Source: Anoxynatronum sibiricum (GTDB lineage: Bacteria; Bacillota; Clostridia; Peptostreptococcales; Tindalliaceae). Taken from it: DNA of 64,000 bases. A program made the position numbers and the translations under genes. The first letter of the stretch is position 1. Each line of letters begins with the position of its first letter. Of this stretch, positions 44,782 to 53,861 are shown one piece after another. The stretch covers positions 1 to 64,000 of the forward strand of contig NZ_JBCITM010000015.1 in the NCBI RefSeq assembly GCF_039414295.1. The letters are read 5' to 3'. The notes below the pieces were generated by a model. It was given only the letters and a program-made list of their open reading frames with translations. It did not search any database and was not told the DNA's origin.

Positions 44782-44894
44782 CGTTTCCTCCAATGCTCAA
44801 TGCCCTTTTGTTCATGGGCATTGTCCTGTTATTTTGTTTGAAGCACAAGGTGTTGTTCACGACAGCATTCCAGTGCTCTGATCAGTATCTCCCT

Positions 44895-44972
44895 GATTCC
44901 CTGCAGCACACTGGTCAGCGTTTCTTTGATTCCCTGCAGCACCCTGGTCAGCGTTTCTTTGATTCCCTGCAG
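44895..44972 (-). repeat. 33-bp tandem repeats in the leader of the second SLH gene
   Basis: Units start at 44895, 44928 and 44961 (GATTCCCTGCAGCAC.. then CTGGTCAGCGTTTCTTT); two full copies and one partial, one mismatch between the full copies. 33 bp is three helical turns. Confidence 0.8.
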
Positions 44973-45196
44973 TCCTCGGGTTTTTGCCGGGTTTCGCTTT
45001 TCTCCTCCTTCCTATGCTGAAAATGTCAGACAGGCCATCTGCCACTGATTCCTGCCACTGAACCGCTCCTATCGGCCTGGGAAAACTGTTTCAATCGAAC
45101 TCCTCGCCAAGAAGACCCTCAGTATTCACAGCTTCTTTCAACTTCTTACTTCACAGCTTCTTTTTACTTCTTTAGCCTTTCTTTATCCTATGTCAT

Positions 45197-45232
45197 AAAA
45201 AAAACAACCAAGCTTCTTTTATAGAAGTTTGG
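45197..45232 (-). terminator. Intrinsic terminator inside the leader of the second SLH gene
   Basis: On the minus strand CCAAACTTCT and AGAAGCTTGG pair with one A-C mismatch around ATAAA, followed by TTGTTTTTTTT. It lies ~60 bp past the expected transcription start (about 45288) and ~415 bp before the ATG, so it would end transcripts unless antitermination or a second promoter is used. Confidence 0.7.
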
Positions 45233-45294
45233 CGGCTGGTGGCTGATTGTCGATGACGAGTGGTCGGTGGCGACTGGCTGTCGTTGTTTTCACT

Positions 45295-45364
45295 AAAGTA
45301 GCATGCTGTCAAATGTTTTTCAACAGGCCGTGATCAAGCGGTCAAAAATCTGCACAAGCGGTTA
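45295..45364 (-). promoter_or_regulatory. Promoter of the second SLH gene with the same direct-repeat site
   Basis: On the minus strand: TTGAAA (45323-45318), 17 bp, TACTTT (45300-45295). Direct repeats on the plus strand are AAGCGGTCA (45336-45344) and AAGCGGTTA (45356-45364), 20 bp apart. The block TGACCGCTTG is 11 bp before TTGAAA, exactly as at 24035-24105. The site could also serve the plus-strand gene at 45494, but the shared -35 placement favours the SLH gene. Confidence 0.72.
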
Positions 45365-45493
45365 TTCTTTGAAGGTTGATGGGACACGCCAGGCGCTTTA
45401 TCATGCTCTCCTGGCAGAGTCTATTAGTGGTTCATTCCAAAGCAACATGATACAATGAAAGAAAACCGATTTAAAGCAAAAGGAGCTGAAATA

Positions 45494-47521
45494 ATGAACC
45501 GTCGAATCATCGCCATCATTCTCATTGTCATACTCTTTGCAGGCCTTGCAGCTGCCCCTGTATCAGCTGCACCCCCCATTCGTGTAACGGTAGATGACGT
45601 TCTGCTTCAAATGGACGTGCCGCCTGCCCTCATCGAGGGGAGAACCCTGGTTCCTCTCAGGGCTATTTTCGAATCACTGGGAGCCGAAGTGGAATGGAAT
45701 GACCAAACGCGCACCGTCACCGGACGTAAAGGAACCACCACCGTTGTTCTTCCCATAGGAAGCCGCTACCCGACAGTTAATGGAGCCCCTGTGGAAATCG
45801 ATGTTCCCGGAACACTGGTCAATGGCCGCACCATGGTACCTGCCCGGTTTGTCAGTGAAAGTTTCGGTGGTCAAGTGGTTTGGGATGGTGCCAACCATCA
45901 GATTCATATATCCACTTCACCAAGCACCTCTCAAAGCGAAGCATCCAGCACTTCACCTCACCTCACTTCAGAAGAAGCGCCTTCACCCTCTGCCACTGAA
46001 ATGATGCCTGAAAAAGCAGTGAATGCCCAACGCAGCGTGGTCGATGTTGCTTCAACCACCGGATATGGTTCTTATGTCTTGATGAGTGACGGAACCGTTT
46101 GGGGTTGGGGTGGATCATTTGTTGGTGATGGAATCACCGAAGTTAAGAAACAACGAAGTGAAATGATGTACTATGCTTTTTCGCCAAGTCGATTCATTCC
46201 TGTTAAAATCGAAGGGCTGACCAATGTTCAGCGCCTTAATGCAAGCAGATCTGTGGTGGCTTTTCAACAAAATGGCAGCGTTTATGGATGGGGCGTTTAC
46301 AGCGACGTTGATCCTGCCAATGCATCTTTGAATGAAATTTCCGACTTAACCAACTGGCATCCCGCCGCCAATTATCTGGTGACACCCCAAAAGATAAATG
46401 GCCTTCAGGACTATGTTGACGTTTCGGCTGGACTTGGACACACCCTGGGCCTCAAACGTGATGGTACCGTCTGGGCGTGGGGCAACAACAAACATGGTCA
46501 ATTGGGGAACGGTACTTTTGAGGACAGCAGTACAGCGCTTCCTGTAAGTGGCTTGGATAATGTCATTGCCATCTCAGCCGGCAGCCATCACAGTGTTGCT
46601 CTCAAGAGCGACGGCACAGTGTGGTCGTGGGGTATGAACGGATCAGGAACCATGGGAAATGGCACGACAACAGGGCCGCCAACATATGGACACCCCCTGC
46701 CTGTTCAAGCAACCAATCTTAATAATGTGGTCAAAATCCAGGCAGGAAGTTCCATCACCATGGCCATCAAGTCCGACGGCACCTTATGGAGCTGGGGTTT
46801 TAATGATAATGGCATGCTTGGAGACGGCACCGATACTTCGAGACAGACACCCGTTCAAATAAGCACCCTTTCCAATGTGGTTGACGTCAGTACGGGATTC
46901 CGCACAGCTGTTGCATTGAAAAACGATGGAACTGTCTGGGCATGGGGCAACAATTTTCGCGGAAGGCTTGGCAACGGTACCACTGAATCCAGTTTTTCGC
47001 CCGTACAGGTGAAGAACCTGCACAACATTGTCAAGATATCCACTTCAACAAAGCATTCTATTGCACTTGGTGCAGATGGCCGGGTATGGACATGGGGAAG
47101 CAACACTTTTGGAAGTCTTGGCGTCGGAATAAACCAGTCAGCCGCCTCAGTGCCTGTCGAAGTGACATTTCCTCCATTGAGGGATGCAACTGAAAGCATT
47201 GCATGGCAAAATGGATACCACTATGCAGAGCCGTTACCCCAAGATCTGGAAGTCTATTTCGACCTTGACAGCCGATTGGAACTGGCCATGTACATTCCGT
47301 TATCCTTAGAACAGCATGGACTGGATTTCGGAAGAGCTATTTTAGCATCTAAGCTGGGCGAGCTGAATATTGTGGCAGAGTCTTTTGATTATGCGAGTAC
47401 GCTCTTTGAGACCCGGGAACAAATCAGCTACAACGCTTACTGGGATGACGCATACATGATTCATGTATTGCATATGAAGCCCTCCAGCCGGATCTTCATC
47501 GCAATTGAACACCGAAGATAG
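45494..47521 (+). CDS. Secreted RCC1-repeat protein with copper-amine-oxidase N-terminal domains
   Basis: 675 residues from ATG 45494 (AAAGGAG). Signal peptide (IIAIILIVILFAGLAAAPVSA). Two copper-amine-oxidase-N-like units follow (EGRTLVPLRAIFESLGAEVEWND; NGRTMVPARFVSESFGGQVVW), a wall-associated module in Firmicutes with no oxidase activity. A Ser/Thr linker leads to six or seven RCC1-type beta-propeller blades (LKRDGTVWAWGNNKHGQLGNG and variants), then ~100 unmatched C-terminal residues. Probably a surface protein with a binding propeller; the partner is unknown. Confidence 0.88.
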   Translation: MNRRIIAIILIVILFAGLAAAPVSAAPPIRVTVDDVLLQMDVPPALIEGRTLVPLRAIFESLGAEVEWNDQTRTVTGRKGTTTVVLPIGSRYPTVNGAPVEIDVPGTLVNGRTMVPARFVSESFGGQVVWDGANHQIHISTSPSTSQSEASSTSPHLTSEEAPSPSATEMMPEKAVNAQRSVVDVASTTGYGSYVLMSDGTVWGWGGSFVGDGITEVKKQRSEMMYYAFSPSRFIPVKIEGLTNVQRLNASRSVVAFQQNGSVYGWGVYSDVDPANASLNEISDLTNWHPAANYLVTPQKINGLQDYVDVSAGLGHTLGLKRDGTVWAWGNNKHGQLGNGTFEDSSTALPVSGLDNVIAISAGSHHSVALKSDGTVWSWGMNGSGTMGNGTTTGPPTYGHPLPVQATNLNNVVKIQAGSSITMAIKSDGTLWSWGFNDNGMLGDGTDTSRQTPVQISTLSNVVDVSTGFRTAVALKNDGTVWAWGNNFRGRLGNGTTESSFSPVQVKNLHNIVKISTSTKHSIALGADGRVWTWGSNTFGSLGVGINQSAASVPVEVTFPPLRDATESIAWQNGYHYAEPLPQDLEVYFDLDSRLELAMYIPLSLEQHGLDFGRAILASKLGELNIVAESFDYASTLFETREQISYNAYWDDAYMIHVLHMKPSSRIFIAIEHRR

Positions 47522-47648
47522 CCTCTGGCAAACCACATGGAATGTCTTCCTTTTTAGAAGTACCATCATCTTTCTGTTGTAAAGGCATGAATTTGGGTAA
47601 AATCAATTCAACCACTACTCAACACCCTTTCCGGCTGGAGGTGTTCCC

Positions 47649-48857
47649 ATGAAAATTGCCCTTTTAACAGAAACCTGGCACCCTTACACCAACGGAGTTA
47701 CCACCCACATTACCGTACTGGCCGACGGTCTGCGGGATTTGGGCCATGAGGTGCTGCTCATCACCGCCGACCCCGACCTGCGCCGTCATCAGGTGGATGC
47801 CCAGGGCGTGCTCCGGTGTCCCGGCATAGCCATGAAGCGCGTGTACGGTTATGGACTGGCGGCTCCTTTCAACTGGAAACGCTACCGGATTCTCCGGGAT
47901 TTCAGGCCGGATGTGATTCACATTCATCAGGAATTTGGGGTGGGTACCTTTGGCCTGCTGGCTTCCCGCCTGTTGAAGGTGCCCCTGGTATATACCCTGC
48001 ACACTGCTTATGATGAATACTTGCACTATCTGGCACCGCCTCCCCTCATGCCCCTGGTGCGGATGATTTCCCGTTCTCATGTCAAGCTGCTGGCATCGGC
48101 AGCGGCCATGACCACCGGGCCTTCTGAGAAGGCCGCTGCCTACCTTAAAGCCCGGAAAGTGACCACGCCTTTTGTGCTGGTGCCCAACAGTGTTGATCTC
48201 GAACGTTTTCAGCCTGCCGACAATTCCCCCCACCTGCGCACCGCCCTGCGCCGCCAGCTGGGGATTGATGAAAAGACCACTCTGGCCATTTTTGTGGGAC
48301 GACTGGGAAGGGAGAAGGGTCTTGACCATCTATTGGAAGCCTGGCATCTGCAGGTATCCAGTGAGCAAAATCTTCACCTGCTTATTGTGGGAGACGGCCC
48401 TGATGGAAACGCTCTTAAGGCCCTGGCAAGAGAAAAGCACCTTCCCGTCACTTTTGCCGGAAAGGTGCCCCATGATGCCATGCCCCAGTATTATGGCGCG
48501 GCAGATCTTTTTGTCACTGCCTCCACCACTGAAATGATGTCCATTGCCCTGCTGGAGGCTCAGGCCACTGGTCTCCCTGTTTTGCAGCGCTTTGACCCCT
48601 GGAACCGACAGCAGGTAAACGACGGGGTCAACGGCTTTGTGTATGATGACGCTGCCACCCTGGCCCGGCATCTCCATTTTTTTCATCGCCTGAGCACCAC
48701 ACAGTGGCAGGGGTGGCGGCTGCGCTGCCGTCGTCATGTGGCGCAGCAGGATAAAACCCATCTGGCCGAAACCTTGCTGGACATTTACCGCCAGGCCATG
48801 ATCCGGTCCTCCTGTTGCTCTGCTGCAGCACTGGCTTCTACGGATGTTGAGGGGTAG
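47649..48857 (+). CDS. GT4-family glycosyltransferase
   Basis: 402 residues, GGAGG upstream. N-terminal Rossmann half: MKIALLTETWHPYTNGVTTH; C-terminal half: FVGRLGREKGLDHLLEAW and an E-x7-E motif (EMMSIALLE), the nucleotide-sugar site of retaining GT4 enzymes. It resembles the diacylglycerol glucosyltransferases and mannosyltransferases of Gram-positive membranes (HIHQEFGVGTFGLLASR). The last ~20 residues are Ser/Ala-rich and not conserved in type. A glycolipid product is inferred. Confidence 0.87.
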   Translation: MKIALLTETWHPYTNGVTTHITVLADGLRDLGHEVLLITADPDLRRHQVDAQGVLRCPGIAMKRVYGYGLAAPFNWKRYRILRDFRPDVIHIHQEFGVGTFGLLASRLLKVPLVYTLHTAYDEYLHYLAPPPLMPLVRMISRSHVKLLASAAAMTTGPSEKAAAYLKARKVTTPFVLVPNSVDLERFQPADNSPHLRTALRRQLGIDEKTTLAIFVGRLGREKGLDHLLEAWHLQVSSEQNLHLLIVGDGPDGNALKALAREKHLPVTFAGKVPHDAMPQYYGAADLFVTASTTEMMSIALLEAQATGLPVLQRFDPWNRQQVNDGVNGFVYDDAATLARHLHFFHRLSTTQWQGWRLRCRRHVAQQDKTHLAETLLDIYRQAMIRSSCCSAAALASTDVEG

Positions 48858-48961
48858 GAATTGCCAGATGCCGGCAACCCTTTTCAAAACAGCTGTAAAA
48901 GGAGTGGCTCTTTCTTTGGGAAATGAAGAATCTGAAAAAGATCTTGGTTGTCAAGTAGCCC

Positions 48962-50413
48962 CTAACCCCGGGTTTCTGACAAGTGGATAATGTGTATATC
49001 AAACTCCTCAAGGTTCATTGAACTCCCCTTTGAATACGTATCGACATCTCCAAAATATTGATTTTTTGACATCCAGGTGGTATCCACAAGGACCCAGCGG
49101 CCATCTGCATAGAAGGAAGTCCATTGATGCCCTTCTGTTCGGCCACGCCTGGTAATGTGACCCATATTCGTTCGGGCCGGAATACCGGCAGTTTGAAGAA
49201 GGGCCACTGTCAGCTTATCATACCCGGAACAAACGCCCCAACGCCGCTCAAGGACATCGTACAATGTGCCACCTTTGTATCCCTGAATATTTAAACCATA
49301 GTAAATGTTATCTGCAACCCAGACGGAAATAGCATACGCTTTTTCATAATCACTCATGCCAGGTTTCACCACCTGGTTCACAATGTCAACTAACTGGGAA
49401 TACCGAGGATCATTTTTACCAAGCACCTCAAGATCTTTTGCTGTTGGCTCGCTGAGAAACCGGAGGTTTTCCTTGTATTTCTTTTCATTAATGTCAAAAT
49501 ACAGGTCTTGCTCATCCTCAGAAAGCCTCACCTTGAATGTAACATTCCTGCCACTGGGGTCCGTGATATGTGGCAGCCTTACCATGATTCCAAATTCACT
49601 TCCGCCTGTCAAACTTTCTCTTAAAGTAGGCTGTGGATTGCGTTTGCCATCGATATAGAATTCAGGCGTATCCTGCTTTTCATAGACTGAAAAAGAACCT
49701 TTAAAATGCCCGGATGAGTCAACAGGGAAATGCTTGGACATAAAATAACCTGCCATGGTAGCCATTACCTTTTTTCCATGATAAGCCTTTGGCACGCGTC
49801 CTTCGATGTCGATATTGGGATAATCCAAGGTGATGCGGGCATAATTATCTTCTGCGTAATGAATGATCACTTCTTCATACGGGTTCTCAGGGATATCAAA
49901 GGGCAGGTCTGTCGTATCAAAGGTTGAGTACAAGGGCTGCTCAATCGAAAAAGAAGGGGCACCACCAGGTACATGAACTATGTTATCTTTCGAAGTAATG
50001 GCTACCGTCTGGCTATCAGGCAACCAGTCAACCTTTGCCCCCAGGGATTCTGCCACATATCTGGCAGGTACCATGGTTCGACCGTTAATAATGGTCGGCG
50101 GCACATCCACGATGACAAACTTGCCGTTAACCATTGAATAGGGGCTTCCGATATGCAAGTTGACAACTGTATCTTCCACCGATGCTTTAATACTCTGGTT
50201 ATCTGGATCCCATTGCGTCTCTGCCCCCAGAGCTTCAAAAATGCTGCGCAGGGGCACCATGGTTCGGCCCTGCATGGTGACAGGCGCCACATCCATGGGT
50301 AGGGTTCTTCCATCCACTTGAACTGTGATGCCGCTGACTGCAAGGGGCTGTCCCAACAGTAAGATCGATATTAAAACCAAGATCCACCGCTTCTTCCCAC
50401 TTTGTTGATTCAT
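48962..50413 (-). CDS. Secreted transglutaminase-like protein with copper-amine-oxidase N-terminal domains
   Basis: 483 residues, AGGAGATGAG upstream. Signal peptide (WILVLISILLLGQPLAVSG). Two wall-type units (QGRTMVPLRSIFEALGAE; NGRTMVPARYVAESLGAK), a middle region, then a transglutaminase-like domain with Cys395 (GVCSGYDKL), His (GHQWTSFYADG) and Asp (WVLVDTTW) in the expected order. Likely a cell-surface cysteine protease or cross-linking enzyme. Confidence 0.88.
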   Translation of the reverse strand: MNQQSGKKRWILVLISILLLGQPLAVSGITVQVDGRTLPMDVAPVTMQGRTMVPLRSIFEALGAETQWDPDNQSIKASVEDTVVNLHIGSPYSMVNGKFVIVDVPPTIINGRTMVPARYVAESLGAKVDWLPDSQTVAITSKDNIVHVPGGAPSFSIEQPLYSTFDTTDLPFDIPENPYEEVIIHYAEDNYARITLDYPNIDIEGRVPKAYHGKKVMATMAGYFMSKHFPVDSSGHFKGSFSVYEKQDTPEFYIDGKRNPQPTLRESLTGGSEFGIMVRLPHITDPSGRNVTFKVRLSEDEQDLYFDINEKKYKENLRFLSEPTAKDLEVLGKNDPRYSQLVDIVNQVVKPGMSDYEKAYAISVWVADNIYYGLNIQGYKGGTLYDVLERRWGVCSGYDKLTVALLQTAGIPARTNMGHITRRGRTEGHQWTSFYADGRWVLVDTTWMSKNQYFGDVDTYSKGSSMNLEEFDIHIIHLSETRG

Positions 50414-50711
50414 GTTGTCTCATCTCCTATTCTGTTTTAAATGATCAGGGCAGTTCTTGACAGTTTCATCATAACGCCCTTTCCTCAGTCCCTTTGAAGC
50501 CTTAGGTCCCTTTGTCTCATCAAATGAAAGGGCCTATACTGACTGTCTCTATTGTATCGGTATTGCAGTGGCTTCCAAAAGAAACTGGCCCTGAATCGGG
50601 GATGAAAGGGCTTTAATAACAGATGAACGAAACCCACTGTCTTTGATTTCCTTTTCTGTTCTGCAAGGGCACCCCTCCATGACAAACTGATCATACACTG
50701 ATTGAAAACAA
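50414..50711. other. Gene-free stretch
   Basis: Upstream region of the transglutaminase-like gene. CCCTTT/AAAGGG can pair near 50507-50532. No gene or clear promoter is seen; small frames here lack ribosome binding sites. Confidence 0.4.
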
Positions 50712-50751
50712 CCCCCTTGTTTTTTTGCATGCTTCTGCAAATTCAAGGGGG
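50712..50751 (-). terminator. Terminator of the tRNA gene
   Basis: CCCCCTTG and CAAGGGGG pair; on the minus strand TTGTTTT follows. It starts 5 bp after the tRNA 3' end. Confidence 0.85.
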
Positions 50752-50756
50752 TATAT

Positions 50757-50832
50757 TGGCGCACCTGAGAGGATTTGAACCTCCGACCTGCGGTTTAGGA
50801 AACCGTTGCTCTATCCCCTGAGCTACAGGTGC
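50757..50832 (-). tRNA. tRNA-Arg (anticodon CCU)
   Basis: The minus strand folds as a cloverleaf: acceptor GCACCTG/CAGGTGC, D arm GCTCAGGGGATAGAGC, anticodon arm with loop TTCCTAA (anticodon CCT), T arm GGAGGTTCAAATCCTC, discriminator G and an encoded CCA. It has its own promoter and terminator and reads AGG codons. Confidence 0.96.
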
Positions 50833-50871
50833 ATGATAGTGGGTGCAGGTTGTTTCCGTGCCTGCCTTTGT

Positions 50872-50900
50872 AGCATAAACAAAATTTGAAACCTTGTCAA
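50872..50900 (-). promoter_or_regulatory. Promoter of the tRNA gene
   Basis: TTGACA (50900-50895), 17 bp, TATGCT (50877-50872) on the minus strand, about 40 bp upstream of the tRNA. Confidence 0.85.
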
Positions 50901-50971
50901 GGTGCCCGACTTTTCAGCAACGGGTACTGTCGAACTGCGGCCAATTCCTGCGATGTTCATTAAATGTGGCA

Positions 50972-51631
50972 TTAGCTTTCTCGTGCTCCTTGACGCAGCA
51001 GCTTCTGATTGAGAACAATCGCCACCACCCCCAGCAACAACACCGCCAGCAGGACCCCCGCCGACTGCAGCAGCACTGGGCCGACTCCCTGTTCTTGCCA
51101 GTTTAAAAAGGGGTAGGGGTATTCTCCTGTCAGGCTGCCAACGACCATGGTCACCAGTCCATAGCCCAAGGGGTACAGGCTCCAGTACGTCAGAAAGTGC
51201 CACCGGTAATAACCCCTTGATTCTGTCAGCAGCCAGTCTGTCAGATAGGCCAGGGGCACCAGGTAATGCGCCACAAGACTTACGGCAAATAAAGGGGGGG
51301 TGAGGAAATAGCCCTGACGCAAATAAACGTGGAACACTGCCATGGTGAGGGTGATATACACCGCCAGTCCACCCCGAAGGCCTTTGGGCAGGTGCAGACC
51401 TTCCCGGCGCTCCGGTGTTTTCAGGCAGGAGTACAGGCTCCAGGCAACCACCAACAAATTGGTCTGATTGGTGAAGAGCCGCATCAATCGGTAACCTCCC
51501 TGAAGTGGACCGAAATCATGATGAACCCCATTGAGCATAAAAAGATAGTTGAGTAACAGCGCCACCAGGCCAATAAGCCCATAGGCCATTCGGCAGTATT
51601 TGCAGCCTGAAAAAAGTCTTTTTGAGCTCAA
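50972..51631 (-). CDS. Pr6Pr-family membrane protein
   Basis: 219 residues from a TTG start (51631) after GAGGAG. Six TM segments with the family-type features FTNQTNLLVVAWSLY near TM2 and HYLVPLAYLTDWLL near TM4. Pr6Pr proteins have no established function. Not clearly linked to neighbours. Confidence 0.78.
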   Translation of the reverse strand: MSSKRLFSGCKYCRMAYGLIGLVALLLNYLFMLNGVHHDFGPLQGGYRLMRLFTNQTNLLVVAWSLYSCLKTPERREGLHLPKGLRGGLAVYITLTMAVFHVYLRQGYFLTPPLFAVSLVAHYLVPLAYLTDWLLTESRGYYRWHFLTYWSLYPLGYGLVTMVVGSLTGEYPYPFLNWQEQGVGPVLLQSAGVLLAVLLLGVVAIVLNQKLLRQGARES

Positions 51632-51757
51632 TGGTCTTCCGCTCCTCTCAGATATTCAACTCTTCCCTCATCACTCTGCTGCACCGCTTTTGGCGATTCA
51701 AGCTCCCAGATTCTTTCACATCAGCATCCTGTTGCTCATCAGGGTTTCTCCAGATCC

Positions 51758-51811
51758 GCTGCTGCCTTTATCCCAAATACTTTCGCTGCTGCCTTTATCC
51801 CAAATACTTTC
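51758..51811 (-). repeat. 27-bp tandem duplication across the 3' end of the cyclase gene
   Basis: CGCTGCTGCCTTTATCCC followed by AAATACTTT occurs twice in a row (51758-51784 and 51785-51811). The stop codon of the diguanylate cyclase lies in the right-hand unit (51795-51797), so the other copy is just beyond the gene. Confidence 0.85.
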
Positions 51812-53861
51812 GAAAACCATTCGGGAGATCATTTTCCAATTTATTCTGGAGATTTTTTGGGGGTTCTTTCTGAAGGCCATTTTTAGCTTCACTTTGGAGA
51901 TCTTTTGGGGGGATTGTGTGTTGCTCATCAGTCAGCACCACACAGTTGCGTCCCTGTTGCTTGGCTGCATAGAGGGCTTGATCTGCCCTGCGAACCAGGG
52001 CTTCCGGTGTTGTTGCTCGAGATGGTGTGGCGGCCGCCACTCCAAAACTGACGGTGATCACCCGATGAATTTGGGAATATGGATGCTTAATTTGCAGAGC
52101 TTCCACATTCTTTCTAATTTTTTCCGCCACCCGACAGGCTCCCGCCATATCGGTATTGGGCAGCATAATGATGAACTCTTCGCCGCCGTATCGGGCCAAT
52201 ACATCGGTTTCACGGCGAAGGGTTTTGCCAATGGCGGCTGCCACCTGCCGCAGGCACGCATCCCCCTCGGGATGACCAAACTGATCATTGTATTCCTTGA
52301 AAAAGTCAATGTCACTCATAATGAGTGCCAGTGGCTGGTTTTCACGTTTCAGTCGATGCCACTCTTTCTGGAGCTTTTCTTCAAATGAGCGTCTGTTGTC
52401 TGCACCTGTAAGGGCATCGGTGCGGGACATGAGCATCAGCTTCCGGTTGGTATTGGTCAGTTCCAGGGTGCGCTGCCGGATTTTTTCTTCCAAGTCCCGG
52501 TTCATATGTTGAATTTCTTCATACATGGCCGCATTTTCCGTTGCCAGGGTGTTGGCACGCAGAAACGCATGGTTAAAGCGCCAGGCAAGAAAGCCCGCCT
52601 GAATCATGATGAAGATCAGCAATCCTTCTGACACCAGCTCGGGGGCGTTCCAAAGCGTAAATTCCCGCAGCATGTCACTGCCGGCGGCCAGTAACACCAC
52701 CACCGAGCCGGCGGCCATGGCATATGCCCCCTGGTTCTTTTTGCGAAACCCGTACACCACCATCACATAAATCAGATAGATGGATCCTAAAAGAATCAGT
52801 CCCTGCCCGTATTGAAAGGCGGCATCATAGATGCTTACAGGAACCACTGCCACAAAGAGGGTGAAACTCAGCACTGCCCACAGGCTCAGTCGAGCCGCCC
52901 GGTCCATTTCCGACGAATCAAGAATATCCCGCACATACATCACCAGCAGTGGCAGCAAAATGAACACGGGAAGGTATCCCAGTTTCATCATCAGCTCTCC
53001 CGGCATCTGGGGCCACAGGCGTACCAGTACCCGCTCACCGATGACACCGCTTCTGATGGCTGTGATGAAGGCAGCCGTTGCCAAAGAGAGGAGGGCCGGT
53101 TCACGCCGTTGAATCAGATACAACACCCCATAATACAGGGCTATTACCATGAGGCTTCCGAAAATCAGGCTTTCGTTGATGATCTGACGCTGGGTGAGTC
53201 GGGTAATTGCCTGGCCGTCACCCAGAAACACCGGTCGCAGCCGCATGCGTCGGTGGTGAAAATTAGAGACCTGCACCACCACCTCCACTTCACCATCCAC
53301 GTGATGAAACAACAGTTCCGATGGCAGGTACCGGGGCTTACATTCTGCCGGGTTGGTGACAGGCGTACCGGCACTGACAAGTTCTTTTCCGTTCACCCAT
53401 ACCCGGTAGGCTGAGGCGAAATAGGCGAATTTCAAGCCATAAATCCCTTCATTCTCCGGAAACAGCACCCGTACCCGCAAAGTGGCATACCCGTTGGCGT
53501 CCAGCTCTGAAAGTGGTTTTCCCGGCATGATTTCGGCCGGGATGGGAATCGTTGGCGGCTCATGTGAAGGTTGAAATGCCGGTAATTCTTCCGGTGTCAG
53601 CAACTGATCTGTAAAAATTTCCCAGTCACCGTTCATTGACAGCAGTGGGTTCATCTCCGGGTTCCACTGGCGCAGGTCAAAAACACCCTTTTCAACCCGA
53701 AAAGAGTCTATCTCTGTTGCAGTTGCTGCAGTAGTTAACGGCTTATTCTCCGGTATCCAAAAACCGACCAGTGCCGTGAAGATCACCAGCATCACACTGA
53801 TAAGGATCAACATCGATTTGATTGGAAACTGTTGTTGCCATCTTGTTTGTTTGCCTGTCAC
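51795..53861 (-). CDS. 7TMR-DISM diguanylate cyclase (GGDEF)
   Basis: 688 residues from a GTG directly after the stop of the upstream gene (GAGGG seven bases before). TM1, an extracellular jelly-roll-like domain (~40-190), seven TM segments (~205-425), a coiled coil (EEIQHMNRDLEEKIRQRTLEL) and a GGDEF domain with the active motif RYGGEEF. RETD five residues before it is the inhibitory I-site. So it should make c-di-GMP and be product-inhibited, under control of an extracellular ligand. The last ~40 residues are Lys/Asn/Glu-rich. Confidence 0.93.
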   Translation of the reverse strand: MTGKQTRWQQQFPIKSMLILISVMLVIFTALVGFWIPENKPLTTAATATEIDSFRVEKGVFDLRQWNPEMNPLLSMNGDWEIFTDQLLTPEELPAFQPSHEPPTIPIPAEIMPGKPLSELDANGYATLRVRVLFPENEGIYGLKFAYFASAYRVWVNGKELVSAGTPVTNPAECKPRYLPSELLFHHVDGEVEVVVQVSNFHHRRMRLRPVFLGDGQAITRLTQRQIINESLIFGSLMVIALYYGVLYLIQRREPALLSLATAAFITAIRSGVIGERVLVRLWPQMPGELMMKLGYLPVFILLPLLVMYVRDILDSSEMDRAARLSLWAVLSFTLFVAVVPVSIYDAAFQYGQGLILLGSIYLIYVMVVYGFRKKNQGAYAMAAGSVVVLLAAGSDMLREFTLWNAPELVSEGLLIFIMIQAGFLAWRFNHAFLRANTLATENAAMYEEIQHMNRDLEEKIRQRTLELTNTNRKLMLMSRTDALTGADNRRSFEEKLQKEWHRLKRENQPLALIMSDIDFFKEYNDQFGHPEGDACLRQVAAAIGKTLRRETDVLARYGGEEFIIMLPNTDMAGACRVAEKIRKNVEALQIKHPYSQIHRVITVSFGVAAATPSRATTPEALVRRADQALYAAKQQGRNCVVLTDEQHTIPPKDLQSEAKNGLQKEPPKNLQNKLENDLPNGFRKYLG

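Noticed and set aside
44895..44972. Tandem 33-bp units considered as a CRISPR array
   Set aside because: Units are contiguous with no spacers, and no cas genes are present.
44857..45045. 62-codon leader frame containing AGNQRNADQ repeats
   Set aside because: It starts at a GTG with a weak site, and its repeats simply reflect the DNA tandem repeat. It is not supported as a gene.
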